Positions 32,920-47,604 of a DNA stretch of 64,000 nt are shown here, piece by piece. Under the pieces are notes generated by a model. The model saw only the letters and a list, made by a program, of their open reading frames with translations. It was not told the origin of the DNA and ran no database searches. Position numbers and translations under genes: made by a program. Each line of letters begins with the position of its first letter. Position 1 is the first letter of the stretch. The DNA comes from Sciurus carolinensis (taxonomy: Eukaryota > Chordata > Mammalia > Rodentia > Sciuridae): positions 36,658,575 through 36,722,574 of the forward strand of contig NC_062221.1 in NCBI RefSeq assembly GCF_902686445.1, in the 5' to 3' direction.

Positions 32920-35900
32920 ATTGGATATATAAGTACCTAGTCTGCTTCATTTTACTGCTGCTTTATCCTTAAGAAAAAATAAAAACACATAAGAATAAAT
33001 GTTTTCCTGCTTATAAGTATTTTTATATAACAAATCGACACTATTACTAATTCCTTGGGTATAACCAAGTGTTTATCATAAAAAGCAAGCTCAAATTTAT
33101 GCTTAAACATTCATAGTTCATTTGTGCTCCTGTAGTGTAAATTGTCATCCAGAGAAATATAATTTCTGTCACTTTACTAGCAAAATAGCTACTTTTAAAA
33201 TCAAAAACTATACTAAATAATGTGATTATTTTGTACAACCTGAAAGCTTATTAAAAGAAAGTAATAAGCATCTGATTGATAAGAAGCACGGAAATTTGCT
33301 GTACCTTATTTCCTGGTTTCTATTATTCAGTGGAGTATAATTGAGTTATTTCTTCTTTTATAATCTTTCTGATACACTTGGTACTAGTACTACAGGCTTT
33401 GCCTTCCTTTCATATATAATGTACAATAACTTCACATTTTTATTACAAATAATTTTTAAATATCAGTGTCTTTCAAAATGTATTCTTAATTTTCTCTTTA
33501 AAAAGTTAGTGCTTAATTAAATATAAAATAAATTTTTAAATATTAAACATCCCAAATTAAGGCTTAAATTTTAGAAAGGAATTTATAAATAACAGAACAA
33601 GTAACTTATATTGAACATGTAACAATCAATGTGGTGATATTAGATAAATCAGAAAACTTTTATATACATAGTATCTTTTTTAAACATAAAATTTTTGTTC
33701 TTGTTTTTGTAGTTGCATAAATGTTTTCTAATACTTGCCAAAAACAAATCTGAAAGAAAATAAAAGCAATACTGAGTCATAGCTAACTTAGCTTATAAGG
33801 TCTTCCTTTCTGCCATGGTTCAATAATGGTGCCTTTAGATTTTCAGAAATGAGCTATAAAACTTCATAATAAAATATTCAGTGACTTCTTTTTGTGATTA
33901 AATAGATTTTGGAAATATCATGAACCCAATAAAATGTTGTAATTCAATAATCATTTAGGAAAAATATTTATTAACATTTTTTCAGACTGAGTAAAGATAG
34001 TAGAGATATCTGCGAGTACCATATATAAAGTCCTATATTTTAGTACATATTGTAACCATAATATTAAATAAAAGTTTAACACATAATTCCAAATACACAC
34101 TAACACTTATGGAAAGCTTCCAAAAATAACATTATGGATGAACAAGAATACTAAAATGTTTATATTTTTTCTTTTTTATTCAGACACCTACTTTTAGAAT
34201 ATAATATTTTTGTTCTAATTTTATATAATTCTAACTATTTACATTAAATCAGAGATGATATGAATATGAAAGTGATAGAATTTTATTAACCATTGAACAT
34301 TAATAATTTTCTCTATTGACACTTTAAAAAAATCACTCAACAAAAAACCCACTTTAGCAATGGCTGTGATTTTTCTAAGCTGAAGGAGAAAATCAAAATA
34401 CAAACCTCTGGAGTTGATAATTTCAACTAATTTGTATATTGCCTATATTGTTTATATAAATTTATTTAATATTTGCATAAGAAATGTTGTAATTTGTTGC
34501 TACATTAACCTGTTGTAACTTCCAATGTGAAATATCCCTTTATTCAATATTTTCACCTGTGAAAATTCCAGGATTAACTTAATATCTTATCAGTTATTCA
34601 TTTCTTCTTTGTAATAGAAGTTGAGGCTGGTGCCTTGGAAGATGACGCAACTCTGCTAAAAAGAAATGGTATTCTCTCAATACCTATTAATAGGTAATAC
34701 TGATTGATTACTTATTAATACTTAACACTCATTAATATTTTTACCATGTGTTCCATTCAAATACTACACCTTTATCTCTCCTGCTGTTACAACTGCTATT
34801 TAAATTAGTGTCTATTAATCTATCCCATTTTAAAAATTCTTTTTATCATACAAGTGTCTGTGCCTAAATATTATTATATTATTTAGTTTGGGGGTTAGTA
34901 AAAATATTGTTATATTTTGTGTGATCTTCTGGGACTTGCTTATTTATTCAGCATTCTACATCTGGTTATGTGTAACTGTACTTTATTTGTTTTCAGTAAT
35001 GTACAACATCCTATTGCATAAATACATCACAATTTATTGATTTGTTGACTTGATGAATATTTAGCATATTTTCTGCCTTTATCCAATGAGTTTAAATAAT
35101 GCAAACCTGAGTGTTCTTGTACATGTTTTCTTTTGAATGTTTATCTGAGATACATACCTAAGAACGGAATTAAGCACTATATTAGCCTTCAATTTTACCA
35201 TTTGATTTCACTTTGTGATCCAAAGTGATAACAGTTTCCCTCATGTCAGCATAGTAAGCAGAACGGTACACATTGTCTTAAAATGAACATGAGAGGAAGA
35301 GTGGGATTAGATTGCCTTTGAATTATAGTGTACCCTTGAAGCATCCCTATGAAAAGTATAAAATCTTAAGTGAATATCTTGATGAACTGTGACTAGATAG
35401 AACCCACCTTTGTAAACACAGCCTAAATCAGGAAACTAAATATTTTTACTAAGATCTGTTAGTCTCTGTCTCTGCACTCTTCCAGCACTACTCCATATAT
35501 TAATATTAATATTTGTGAGTTTATAATATTTGAATTACTGAACATGTATTCCTTGGTGCTTGGCTTTCATTATTAAATCCATATTGATGCATTTAACAGT
35601 AGTCCATTCATTATCATAGACTAATGTGTTATTGCATCTACCATCTATACATTGTGATTTATACATATTTTCTACTGTTCATTAGCAATTGGGTAGATTT
35701 CAATTTGAAATTATTTTTAATAATACCATTATAAACATCCTTTCTCTATTTGGTGAACAGATATGAATATCTGCTGAGTTTTATAGAAGTTGAATGGCTT
35801 ACTTTGATATGTTGAGCTTTAGTAGATACTGAAGAACAGTTTTCCCAAGAAATGGTACCAATTTGCACTCTCTGCTTGCAGTTTCTGAGAATTGCATTTG

Positions 35901-36170
35901 CTCCTCATTCTTTTCATCACATATTGGTTTTATTTCTGCTTTATTTTGTTTTATTTTTTATTTGTTTGCTTCTTTTCCATTTTAACTATTTCCAGTGGTG
36001 ATGTGGTCATACTTAAATGTACTTCTGTTTTGCATTTTATTAATAACTTTCTAGGTGAACCCTTTTCAAATGTTTAAATGTCATTTGTATTTCCTATTTC
36101 ACAAAGTATTTGTTCGGATTTTTTTTGTCTATTTTTTAAAATTTTCGCATTTTCTTAATAGTTATGTTAC
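32920..36170. other. A+T-rich intergenic DNA; nothing recognised
   Basis: About 3.2 kb with no SINE, LTR or coding signature. Short open frames (33,047-33,238 minus; 35,892-36,077 plus) are chance. Parts near 34,900-35,900 ('tgtacatgttttcttttgaa', 'gttgaatggcttactttgat') could be very old LINE-1 3' sequence in antisense, unproven. Confidence 0.4.
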
Positions 36171-36174
36171 AGTT

Positions 36175-36578
36175 TGTTTATGAGGTTTTCCCCAAAACTC
36201 CTGTGTTAATGCTGGAATATTTGGAGGTGAAATGATTGGACTATGAGAGCTCTAACCTAATCAGTCCATCCTAGTGGTAAATTGTGGGCAGGTGGGTCAT
36301 GGCTGGAAGAGGTGGGTAACCTGAGGCTGCCCTGAAAGCAGTGCATCTGCTCTGTGATTCCTTCTCCCTCCCTCTCTGTTTCCCGGCTGCCTCCAATAGT
36401 GCTTCTGCAAGTCATTAAGCCAAGATAGTCTGTCTCCCCCTGGGCCCAGAACAGTGGAGTTGGCTGTCTCAAGACTGAGACCTCTGAAATTGTGAACCCC
36501 AGATAAACTCCTTCCTGTAAGTCATTCTGGTTATGTATTTTGGTCACAGCAAAAAAAAAGCCAACTAAACATACATTC
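36175..36578 (+). mobile_element. MaLR-type LTR
   Basis: 'gttttccccaaaactcctgt', 'gctggaatatttggaggtga', 'gagagctctaacctaatcag', 'gaacccc' + 'agataaactccttcctgt' and 'tggtcacagcaaaaaaa' follow the typical order of a MaLR LTR, nearly full length. Confidence 0.75.
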
Positions 36579-36579
36579 A

Positions 36580-37140
36580 TTTTTTTGTTCAGAATTCAAA
36601 GATTAAACTATTTATTTTAATATTTTCTTGAATTCCATGACTCGTCTTTTAAATCCCTTAATATCCCTTAATCTAGTTGAAGTGATGGAATATTTACTTG
36701 TGATTACTACTTTAATATCCTGTGTTTTTAAAAACAATATTTGATACCCCAAGTACATTAAGGTACTTTCCAATATTTCATTCTAAAATATTATAGTGTT
36801 AAAACAAGAAAGCATAATTTTATATTTCATACTTATACCTCTAATCTATCAGGAATTGATATAGTGTATTTTATGAAATAGGAGACAATTCCCCAGTTTG
36901 ATTTCTGTATTCATTAACTTTGCTATGTAAATAAGAATTAGATACTCAAAATATTTGTCACTCGGTGTCTCCGTTTGAAAGTTGGAATAATAAAATTACA
37001 CAAGATTTTTCATGCTACCTACTGTTGTCAACAGATAGGCCCCAGCTATCAGCTTACTTCCAGGACATACTTGGTCTCAAAACACTCTTGTTAAATAGAT
37101 TTCTTCATGTTATTGCATTCATAAGGCAGTATGGTTATTG
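36580..37140. other. No recognised feature
   Basis: A+T-rich DNA between an LTR and an antisense SINE. The 68-codon open frame at 36,965-37,171 runs into the SINE and has no known family. Confidence 0.4.
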
Positions 37141-37145
37141 TTTGC

Positions 37146-37353
37146 TTTTTTTGGGGGGTACTAGGGATTGAACTCAGGGGCATTCAACCACTGAGCCATA
37201 TCTGCAGCCCTATTTTGTATTTTATTTAGAGACAGGGTCTCACTGAGTTGCTTAGCACCTCACTTTTGCTGAGGCTGGCTTTCAACTGTCTATCTTCCTG
37301 TCTCAGCCTCCAGAGCCGCTGGAATCACAGACGTGTGCCACCATGCTCAGCTA
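37146..37353 (-). mobile_element. B1-ID SINE, antisense, nearly full length
   Basis: On the plus strand: 'actagggattgaactcaggg', 'ttcaaccactgagccatatc', 'gagacagggtctcactgagt' and 'ggaatcacagacgtgtgcca', that is the complete ID then B1 halves in reverse. Confidence 0.9.
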
Positions 37354-37359
37354 ATTGTT

Positions 37360-38515
37360 TGCTTTCCATCCTAAGGCTTCAGCTTTCTTGGATGTCTTTT
37401 TTGTTGTAGGGAATTGTACTGCCTTATTCAATTTAAAAAACCTTGAAATATAAACATTCCATCATACAATTGTTGCATTTTGCATTCTGCCTAGTATTTT
37501 GTACATAATTGATTTAAGGGGAAATATTTGCCGAAACACATAAGAGGAGAATTTATAAAGATGTATGTTATGTTATGATTTTAAGAGTGGTTGTGCATCT
37601 ATTTAAATAACTAGCTCCTCACCCAACTCACATCAAGAGTCTAACAGGGTTAATATTTGTGGATGTGGAAGTATCTTTGAATACTGTCTCTCTGGAGCTT
37701 GTGCGGTGTGTCTTGAGGCTTTTGGAGGAAATGGATCAGCAATAGTCATTGATATTCCAATTCTAAAGAAACAGAAAAGAGGCTACAAAGAGATGAAATA
37801 TAACTCTTAATTTGTTTTCCCCTGCACTTTAGGAGATACCTTACACTATTGTCTGATTACAATGGAGAAAAAAAATGAGAGATTGCTTAAGTAGTTCATT
37901 AAAACAGAAAAGAAGCAGTTCTTTGAGTATTTTTCATTTCCACTATTTTCTGGTCAGGTATTTGAGAGCATTTTTATTGGGTCATAGGAGTCAACTTACA
38001 AAAGACATACAAGAAGGTATTACTTTGAGTTTTGCCCAAACCGTGAAATCAGATCTCAGCAGAGAAAAGTTGAAAGGATCCCTGGATGTTGAGAATGAAT
38101 AAATATCCTGCAAGAAATTTGCTCCCTACAGGAAATTGAAGAAGTGAGATTCTTGGTGCTAGAAAACTTTTCTCAAGACAAAATACCAGATTTAGTTATC
38201 TGCTAAATCCAGAATAGTTTGAGTGCCATTAGGATGATATTTCTAAGTTAAGATCTTTCCAAATTCCCTTTTCACTCCATTGTCTAGCTCAGTTACAAAG
38301 TGGTCAAACACCACTATTATGTTTCTGAGTGGGAGAAGTATTATACAGAGGGAAGAAGGAGATATCTGGCCATTATAATCCATTTTGTCAGGTGTGGCTC
38401 ATGTGAATGAGAATAGTTTCAGCTTCAGATTATACTCAGCTGTTTGATTTTTACTTGGTAGTAGATAATTAAGTTCTTATATCAAGGATATATTTTGTGA
38501 ACTGAAGTGATTGTA
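37360..38515. other. No recognised feature
   Basis: A+T-rich DNA. The 75-codon plus frame at 37,875-38,102 has no recognisable family and no gene context. Confidence 0.4.
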
Positions 38516-38517
<2 letters not shown>

Positions 38518-38557
<40 letters not shown>

Positions 38558-38640
38558 GCAGGTCTGGCTTTGAATTTGTGGTTCTCCTGCCTCAGCCTCC
38601 TGAGTCATGGGGATTACAGACCACCATTGTGCCCAGCCAA
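38518..38640 (-). mobile_element. B1-type SINE, antisense, with 35-base T run
   Basis: A T run (about 38,519-38,553) is the inverted A tail. It is followed by 'ttctcctgcctcagcctcct' and 'ggggattacagaccaccatt', the reverse of the B1 half. The ID half is absent. Confidence 0.85.
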
Positions 38641-40820
38641 GATTTTTAATTACCCAAAGGCAATCAGAAAAGTTAAGATGATGCCCAACTCTTCATCCAG
38701 TGCAACTGAAAAAACACTAATTCTACAACTAAGGTCCAAACTCAGAATGGAAGAAAATTATTTACCAGTATGATCATATTGTATTTTTTACAGTGACTCA
38801 GAAGTTCATACATGCAGACTTATACAAACAACTTAAACTGTTTATTACTACTGATAATGTGATGAATGAAAGAATCCATCAGCTCCATTTGTAAAAGATG
38901 AATAATAAAATTCTACAATTTTCCCTGTATGCCCTATGATATATTTTTATTAAATCTAAGATATTTAGGTACAGGTATATATCAATGTTATTTTTATCTT
39001 ATTTATTTTCCTTTTTGGAATTGTTTCACTTAACCATTTTTTAGTTTTAGAATGCACCATACAGTCTCACTGCTATAATTCTGTAAACATTTTCCTCTGT
39101 GTCTTTATAGACTGTTTTGCTTCGTTTAATCTTTTATTCAAAGACAGGTTATGTTTATGTAATTTGTTCAGGACTATACATAGCGATATAATTACTGAAT
39201 CCTTGCTTTAGTAATTTTAATTAATTAAGATTTGTAAGCACCTACTATGAGTCAGGTAAGTCTGTTTGCTTTATGCTTGAAAGATATTTTGGCTGAATAG
39301 AAAATTCTTTAATTTAGGCTTTCTATAATACCTTACATGCTCCCCCCAGTAAAGGCCTTTAGTTTAGCTTCATGAATAATACCTTTTGACGTTTCTAGTC
39401 TGCTTTTGTTGGTATTTGTTTTTTTGATTTCTGAATCCTCCATAATTTGGATGTATATAGTACTATTGAATGCTTGAAATCCAAAAATATCAGTAAAATG
39501 ACACTTCATATTAACATCATTGATTTTTCTTGTAGTTCATGTGACTCTTCAATTTGGAATACTTTTTATCATTAAATAACATTTGCTTTTCCTTGTTCTC
39601 TTTTATTATTCATAGATTGAATTTTGTTTGCCACATATTCTTGCAATTATCATGCTTCCATATTTTGTAAACTGTCATGATTTTTCTGTAATTTCCAATA
39701 GTTTGCTTGATGTGTACTTAACAAAATCACATTTATCAAATTTAACAAAGTATTTCCGTGTTCGTAACACAGAACAGCTTGTTCTTTATGATCACTTGTG
39801 CTAGATTTTTGGCAAGATATGTTCTCTCAAATCTGGAGGGCACAGTAAAAAAATGTTCTAAATTTTTGCTCTGCTTAAAGCAATGAAAGTGTTTTCATGA
39901 CATTTTCTTTGATTCACAATTGAAGTCCCTGGCTTTTGACATATTGTGTCATTACATGGTATTGATTTTTTTGTTTTGTTTTGTACTCATTTAGGCAAAA
40001 ACCTTAAAAATAGTCTTCTGCTTACAGTAACTGCTCACTCTGGAAAACAGCCTTCATTGATGTTTTTCTTCATATTTATGATGGTGAAACATCTAAAGAG
40101 CTTCTGATTTGTTGTGGCTATATTGTCTAAGAAGGATTTTGATTGCTCGAATACTCTTATTCTTGCTTTTTAATTATTCATTGAAAGCTTACTGAGAGGA
40201 ACAGAGCTGTAAGTTAGAAATAGCTCAGAAGGAGATGTTCTCTGCCCTGATAGAGGTGAAAACATTGCCCTGACCCTGTGGGTTGATCAGAATTCATGCA
40301 CCAATACATGGCATTATTTTATTTCAGAGCAGAACATTCTATTTTCAAATCAAGAAAAATCAGGTGTGTCCTTATCTTTAAGGTGTCTGTTACACTTGAA
40401 AATACTTAACAGAAATCTGTTGTGACTAATCTGGTAAAACATTTTTTCAAGTTTGAAGGAGTAATGTGATGTCTACTCGATTTTTATTTGTTATTTATTT
40501 TTATTTTGCTAATCATTAATCTGGTGTCTGCTGGAATAGAAGAGAAGATGAATACTCATGTTGATGTTTCCTGTCTGTCAGATGCCACTGTTGTCTAAAG
40601 ATTTATAAATCAATCTAGTTTTTTTTTTCTTTGTCCTAAGACCAAAATTCCTTGGTCTCATGAAAATTAATGTATTGAAGATTTATTTGAATTTTTATTT
40701 TATTAATCAGGAAGTGTCACAAAATATATCGTTAGTCAATGAAAGTAAGATTACATGGTTTGTTTCAGCATAAAACTTTAACTATAAAGGATGGTCCCAT
40801 TTATTATCAATTATCAAGAA
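38641..40820. other. A+T-rich intergenic DNA; nothing recognised
   Basis: No coding, RNA or clear repeat signature. Some stretches (39,340-40,100) read like very old antisense LINE-1 but are too worn to assign. Confidence 0.4.
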
Positions 40821-40824
40821 TTTG

Positions 40825-41375
40825 ATATGCACTGTTGGTGAGAATTAGTACACTCACTGTGGAAATTAGTAAGAAAGTTTTAAAAAAATAAAAATAAAAA
40901 TAGAGCTACCAAATAATTCTTAGTATATATCTGAAGGAATTAAAATCAGCATATTATAGAATACCTTCCTACTCATGATTATTGGAACATAATTCATAAT
41001 AACCAAAGTTATGGAATTTGTTGAGGTTCCAATCAACTGATATATGGATCAGGAAAATATAGTATATATGCACAATGAAATATTTAGTCATTTAGAAGAA
41101 AGATATCATGTCATTTGTAGGAAAATGGATGGAACCTGAAATCAGGAAAATAAGACAGACTCAGAAAGACAAGTATAAAATGTTTTCTCTCTGATGTAGA
41201 ATGTAGTGCGGGACAATATATCATGAAAGTAAAAGGGAGACTATTAGACAAAAAGAAGGAGTTCAGAGGAGGGGAGTAGAGGATAAGTTGAGATAATGAA
41301 GGCAAGGAAATGATAAAAACATATGTGTGTAAAAATATGTGGGATAAAATCCTCATTCTACAACTTAATATACGT
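40825..41375 (+). mobile_element. LINE-1 3' end, old
   Basis: 'atatatctgaaggaattaaa', 'tatatatgcacaatgaaata', 'atggatggaacctgaaatca' and 'gttttctctctgatgtagaa' match the LINE-1 ORF2 end and 3' UTR, more diverged than the copies at 18.7 and 32 kb. Confidence 0.8.
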
Positions 41376-41639
41376 TAATATGCACAGAAAAAATAGGACA
41401 TGAAAAATAATTTGATAAACAATTCAACAGGTGGTACTGTAAGTCTAATGTGGTAAATATTTAATAGATTATTTTGGCCTTTAAAATTTGAGGGGACAGG
41501 TACACTAATATTTAAAAAAAATAATCGTTTATAACAAAATATGATACAATCTATGCAAAGATTCAATAAAGTACATAGATTAATAAAATATTTTGTGAAG
41601 AAATCAGAATTAACAACAAATTCTATATAAAAGGTGTTA

Positions 41640-42570
41640 ACATTTTTATTTTTTAATTAATGTTTTATTAATGCATTATAGCATAATTATGTTTCATTTG
41701 GACATATTTGTGAATGCACAAACATGATTTCCTCCATTTTAATCTCCAGTACTGTTCTTTTCTTTCCCTTTCTCTCCCTGTATCCCCTTCCTATACTCCA
41801 CTTTTCTCTTTTCTATTTTCATGAGAGCTCCCCTTTTTTTAAAAAAAAATCCTTAATTCTCACTAGCTTCTACATATGAGAGAAAATATTTGACCCTTAA
41901 TTTTCTGAATCTTGCTTGTTTCACTTAGTGTGACTTTCTCCAGTTTCACACATTTAACAAAACATGGCATAATTTCATTTTTGAGACTGAATAAAACTTC
42001 ATTGTGCATATATACCTCATTTTCTTTATTCATTTATATATTGGGGAACACCCAGGCTGACTGCATAACATGGCTATTGTGAATTATGCTGAAAAACACA
42101 TGGATAGGCCTATATCATTAGAGTATGTTGATTTTAGTACTTTTGGATAAATACCAAGGAGTGGGATAACTGTGTCAAATGATGTGTTCATTCCTAATAT
42201 TTTGAGGAATCTCCATACTGATTTTCAAAGTGTTTGTACTAATTTGCAGCCCCACCAGCAAAGTATGAGTGTAACTTTTCCTTCATATTCTCACCAGCAT
42301 TTGTTGTTCTTTGCGTTCTTAATGATTGCCATTCTAAATGGAGTAAGACAAAATCTCACTGTAATTCTGATTTTCATTTCCCTGATTGCTTTTATATATT
42401 GATTGGTGCATTAGTGTTTGTCTGTTTGTTTGGTTGTTTTCGGTGTTAAGTTTGTTGAGTTCTTTATATACTCTGAATATTAATTTTCCATCAGAAAAGT
42501 AGCTGGCAAAGATTTTCTCCTATTCTATAGGTTCTCTTTTCACCAACTCAAATTTTTATGTACAAAAGCT
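41640..42570 (-). mobile_element. LINE-1 3' end, antisense
   Basis: The plus strand reads 'cttgcttgtttcacttagtg', 'gaataaaacttcattgtgca', 'aaataccaaggagtgggata', 'tttgcagccccaccagcaaa' and 'aatattaattttccatcaga', the reverse complement of the LINE-1 3' region. Confidence 0.88.
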
Positions 42571-42574
42571 TTTT

Positions 42575-45500
42575 AATTTGAAGATTTTTTTCAAAAACAT
42601 CCATTTTCAATTTTTGAATAAATTTTATAAAATAACAAATAAATGTAAATTTGTAATTATAATTACAAACATATTAGGATTATGTATTATATATAACCTG
42701 TTCAACAATAGAATGAGGATGTTTCTAATAAAGATGTTTTAGCAATATTCCTATAATTATTATGCTAATATATATTAATACATAGCTTATTTCTAAATTA
42801 TTTTGAATAGAGATAATTTATAGTAGCTTCTAAAATATTTTTGTCAATTTATAATGTCAAAATTAATATTTACTTAATTTGTTGTATCCAGGGAGTAGAT
42901 TTAACTGAAACAATTAGTACAAGGAAAATGTGTTAATGGTTCCTCATACCTATTCAGAACTAAGGAAATTTATAATAGAGAACTGCTCAAAATGGTACAT
43001 GATTGAGAAAGAAAGGCACTATCACCTGGGCAGGATAAAAGGATTATGTAAGAAAGTGTCCATACCAGGAGGATTTCCCATGAGTAACTCCACATACAAA
43101 AATATATTTTTTGTTTCCGAAGTATGATTTTTCTCTGCCACTGGACATTATTTTCAATTCATTGGAAAAGTAAATATAACCTAAAGAATTATATTGTGAA
43201 TGAAAAAGATCAAAGGAATTACATTATTTTTTCCAGTCTTAAAAGTAAACTTTTAATGACTCATTAGTAGAATTAATATAGTTGATCAATTATTTTTCAA
43301 TTAGTATATAGTCTATTGTCTTCTCATCTAAGGGACATAATAAAGGGTCCACATGTGCATTGAATACTTGCTTTGGAAAACCTAATTTTGAATTTGAATA
43401 TTTATGCCAATATCTCAATAGTTTATTTTTATTGAGGATGAGCACGTATAGTTACTTTGATAAGAGTTTGTAAAGAAAACTGGTAAAGAATTAACATACA
43501 TTATGTATAATGTTTTTCATTACAAAGTAAATACCTACTTATTTTTAAAAGAGCAAGTTTTACAAAAGAGAAACTAAAAAACTTTCATTGAATCCAACAG
43601 ATAACTATTGTTATCAGTAATGGGCATATTGAATGAAAACTTGTGCCATATATGTAATATTTTGTAATATATTTGAATACTTATTTTCATTAATTTTAAT
43701 ATTATAATACCAATACATATTTTTGATAAAGAACTAAACAATACAGAAACATAATAAAGTCATTTTCTTTCTTATAACACAGCTTTTAGTCTCAATGGCT
43801 CCCTTCCTGGTAAAAATTAGTATATTTGCTCATGATATATTTCTCATCTGAGAGTACGTCATCTTTTATGAATTTTTAATTGATCTTTGAGAGCTATTTA
43901 TATACTAGGTAATTAAGTTACTGGTAAACTAATAATAATATATTTAAATTTTTATGTTATCTGTGGATTTGACTTATTCTGTTTTCCTAAGATTTTAGCA
44001 ATAAGTATATGTAGTGAAATACATCAGTCTTTATCTTTGTGGCTTTGGGATATTATTTCAAATTAAGTCATTCATTTTTGCTGATTGGAATAAAAATATT
44101 AACTTATCTATTTTGTTGTCACTTTTGAATGCTTTAATATTTTTACATGCAAATATTTTATTCATCTAAATTATTTTTGGTGTAAGAAAGTAGTTAACGC
44201 TTTTGTTCCACCCTTTCTTCCCTGCCTCTTAAATAGTTAGATATGACATCAGAGGAAATACTTTTTGGTAATTTTTTTCTAAAGAGCCTCTTCCAAATAA
44301 ATATTTGAATAATTATGATTCTATATAAAATATATCATGCCTTTACCTAAAATTTGGGGTTAGAGGTAATAAAGTAAGTAATGTTTATTTTAAAATGTTA
44401 TTTAAATTTTCACTCCGAAATTTAATTGTCCAAACTATAAAATTTGGACTCCCACTGAGGTGATAAAATCTTAAACCTTGCTTATTTTACCAACTTATTT
44501 GAAAGCATTAGCACCTTCATAAAATTCCCTTATCACCCTTAACTTAGTGACTGACAGGGAATTCAGAAATCCATTAAATATTTCTGCTTCAATTTTAGAA
44601 AATACTATTTGTAAAACCTGTATGTTAAATTACCATATTAAATCAGTCATTCTTTGGTCTAAATTTGTCTTCCATATTTAAAGAAAATAAGTTAATTTGC
44701 TACTATAACTGTTGCTCTGATTATTAGAAAGACTCCTTTAGGGTGGGGGTGGGGAGCAGGATAGTGGAATGTTGCATAACAGGTGGTCAAACAATGTTAG
44801 AGAGAAGAAATCAGTCCTGGTGTTCTACAGCTCAGTGGGGAACTGTTCCAAGAACCTACTATATGCATTACGAAAAACTAAGAGAGCATCTTGAAGCACC
44901 ACATGCAAAGTTATGTTGAAGTGATGTAAATATTCACTACCCTGAATTGATCAGTACATATTGCAATTACCTATTGATGTATCACACTGTGTCCCTTGAA
45001 TATGGGTAATTATTATATGTGAAAAACAGTTTTAGAAGTATGTTTCAGGAGCTGGAAATATTAACAGCCCTAACTTGGTCATTGTATGTATCAAATATAT
45101 CACAGGACAATACATAAATAATGCATACAATTAAAATTATGCATATGATTATTAAAATATATTATTATGTGGAATATATAATTGATTATATAATATTTAA
45201 TACATATGATTAATGTATATGATATATAATTCTATAGAAAATTATTTTTATAATATATGTAATATGTATAAAATACTTGTTGTTCTGGTCACCTCCCTAA
45301 AAGGTTGCTTTCCTTACTATCATATACTATGAGTCTCTTTAATTTTGAAAGAAATTCAATATTCCAAGTATAGCCTGAGCAATTGATTTTGCAGGTTTTT
45401 ATATCAGAGCATCATTCCTCTATTCATGTATCTCAATAAAGATTGCTTGGTGTCTCTTTTATAGTTATTATTAGTTTTAAATAGTTAACCCTACCAAGAT

Positions 45501-47600
45501 TATGATCAACTAAAATACTCCCAAAAATTTTTAATTTGGTTAGCACAATTAAACTTTCAAATTAAATATGTTATTTCAGTATTTTATTATGTGTCAATTT
45601 ATAGAATTGGGAAATAACTTTAGTACATTAAAATTCATTTATCGATTTATACAATTACTAATGCAAATGTCAAAATATGACAATTTCTTTATTAGCAGTA
45701 CAAATGAAGTTAGGGCAGATGAGGTTTCTAAACTTCTCCAAACATGGAATGTGAGGACATAACTTAGCTTGAATTAACTAAATAAATGAAATATCATGGA
45801 GGGACTGACCATAGATCAAGTTGGTTGCCAGCACTACAATTAAAATTAGCTACCTAGAGGCTGCTCAATAATACAGCGTCCTGTACTTAGCAGGTGGGTA
45901 AAATTGACAGATGAAGCTCTTTTATTATGGGATAGGTCTTTAAGTACTGCAGATATGATAGCTTTCAATTTTAAGTACAAGTTACAGTATCAGAACATAA
46001 GAGAAAAGAAATAAATGAATGTGAGGTGATCATGATTTATGCTTAATAGGAACTTTGGATATTCTACCTATGCTTCTTAGAATTTTAGTCATAATCTTGT
46101 TCCACTTAGATTTCAAACATTAGCAGTACAATACTATAATTGGTTATCACAGTATAATACATAAAAAACACCAATGTATACCATAAACTAAGCACAATGG
46201 AACAAACGGCTGTAAAAATGCCATCTACAATTTAACATCACTATTTTAAGAGTGCCTTCAATGCAGTGTTTTCAATGTGTCAGTCTTGAAGTAGTAGCTT
46301 CAGTGTCACCTGAGCAATTAGGAGTACACATTTTTCCATCTCATCCTTATGAATTGGAAACTCAGCAGTGGGGACAGAATCCAGCAAGTTGAGTGTGTGT
46401 ATGTGTGTGTGTTTCTTTTAACTGGAAAATAGCATTATTCATAGTTTGAAATATAATTGATGATTGTATTTAGAGTATAAATTTATACATTTTAGAATGT
46501 TTCAATCAAGATAATTAGCATCCTTCAACTTACCATTCCTTGTAGTAAGAACATTAAAAACCTGTTTTTTTAGCTAGTTGGCATATGCACTACCCTATTA
46601 ACTATGATCCCCAGGCAGTGACAGATTACTAAAACTCACTTCTCCAGTGTACTGAAATTTTATACATTCTACTCTGCTCCTATCATATTGATCGTTATAG
46701 ATTCCACATAAAAGTGAGAATGTATTGTATTTGTTTTTGTACACCTGACTCAAGCTCTTTTTTAACTACTTCAAACAATTCTGAAACCCCTAAAGTTCGA
46801 GCTTCGTTTTTATAGTTTAATGGCTTATATCCTGATAAAGGAGTAGAATCAAGTGTAGATGTTCTTCAAATGATGTCTGCTAATCAGCAACTATGTTAAT
46901 TTCAATTTAGAAGGCCTCAAATTTTTTTTCAGCCTTTTATATTTCTTGCAACAATGTACACAATGTGATTGCATGTAATATATTGCAGGTCTAGAATTCT
47001 GAAACTTCATCACTGCGTTTTTTTTTTTTTTTAATATCTTTTCTCCCTCTTTTTGTCATAGGCTATTCCATGTTTTAGTTTCAGTGTGGTTGTTAAACTT
47101 TTAAGCTTTTATCAATGCATTTTCAGAATTTAACATTGTGTCTTTTGAAAAAAGACTTGGTGTCTGGCACACTCTTCTTATCTGTCTTCTTCTGAATTCA
47201 TGTTCTTCCAAGTCTCTAATTTTGTCTCCCTGAACTAATGAGGTCACATAAAAATATTCAACTGCTTTCATCTTCAGCAGTACCCCCACTCTGCCATAAA
47301 AGGATTTGATTCTTCATCTCATGTTCTACACGAAGGATGGAAAAAGTAGCTGTAAATATGATCTCCCTTCTCCATGTTGTCCTATCTCTTAATTCTGAGT
47401 CCTTTCAAAGTTTGTTCTCCAGAGCTCTCTTAGGCCTTTAAAAAGCATTTTATATTTTTCAAGTTTTTCTCCATAGACTTGGATAACTCAAGCTATTTCA
47501 TCAGTACTAGAAGCAAAAGTATAATGTGGTTGTTTTTGTGTTTGAACTTGTAAGTTTATTTTTATTTATTTTTGCAATTTGAATTTGCTTTGCTTTATTC
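42575..47600. other. A+T-rich intergenic DNA, about 5 kb; nothing recognised
   Basis: Very A+T-rich, single-copy-like sequence with no gene. It includes AT-dominated stretches (45,120-45,270), a short GT run (46,392-46,412) and a 15-base T run near 47,017. Open frames at 42,930-43,127, 45,568-45,762 and 47,101-47,289 have no family signature. Confidence 0.4.
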
Positions 47601-47604
47601 GTTT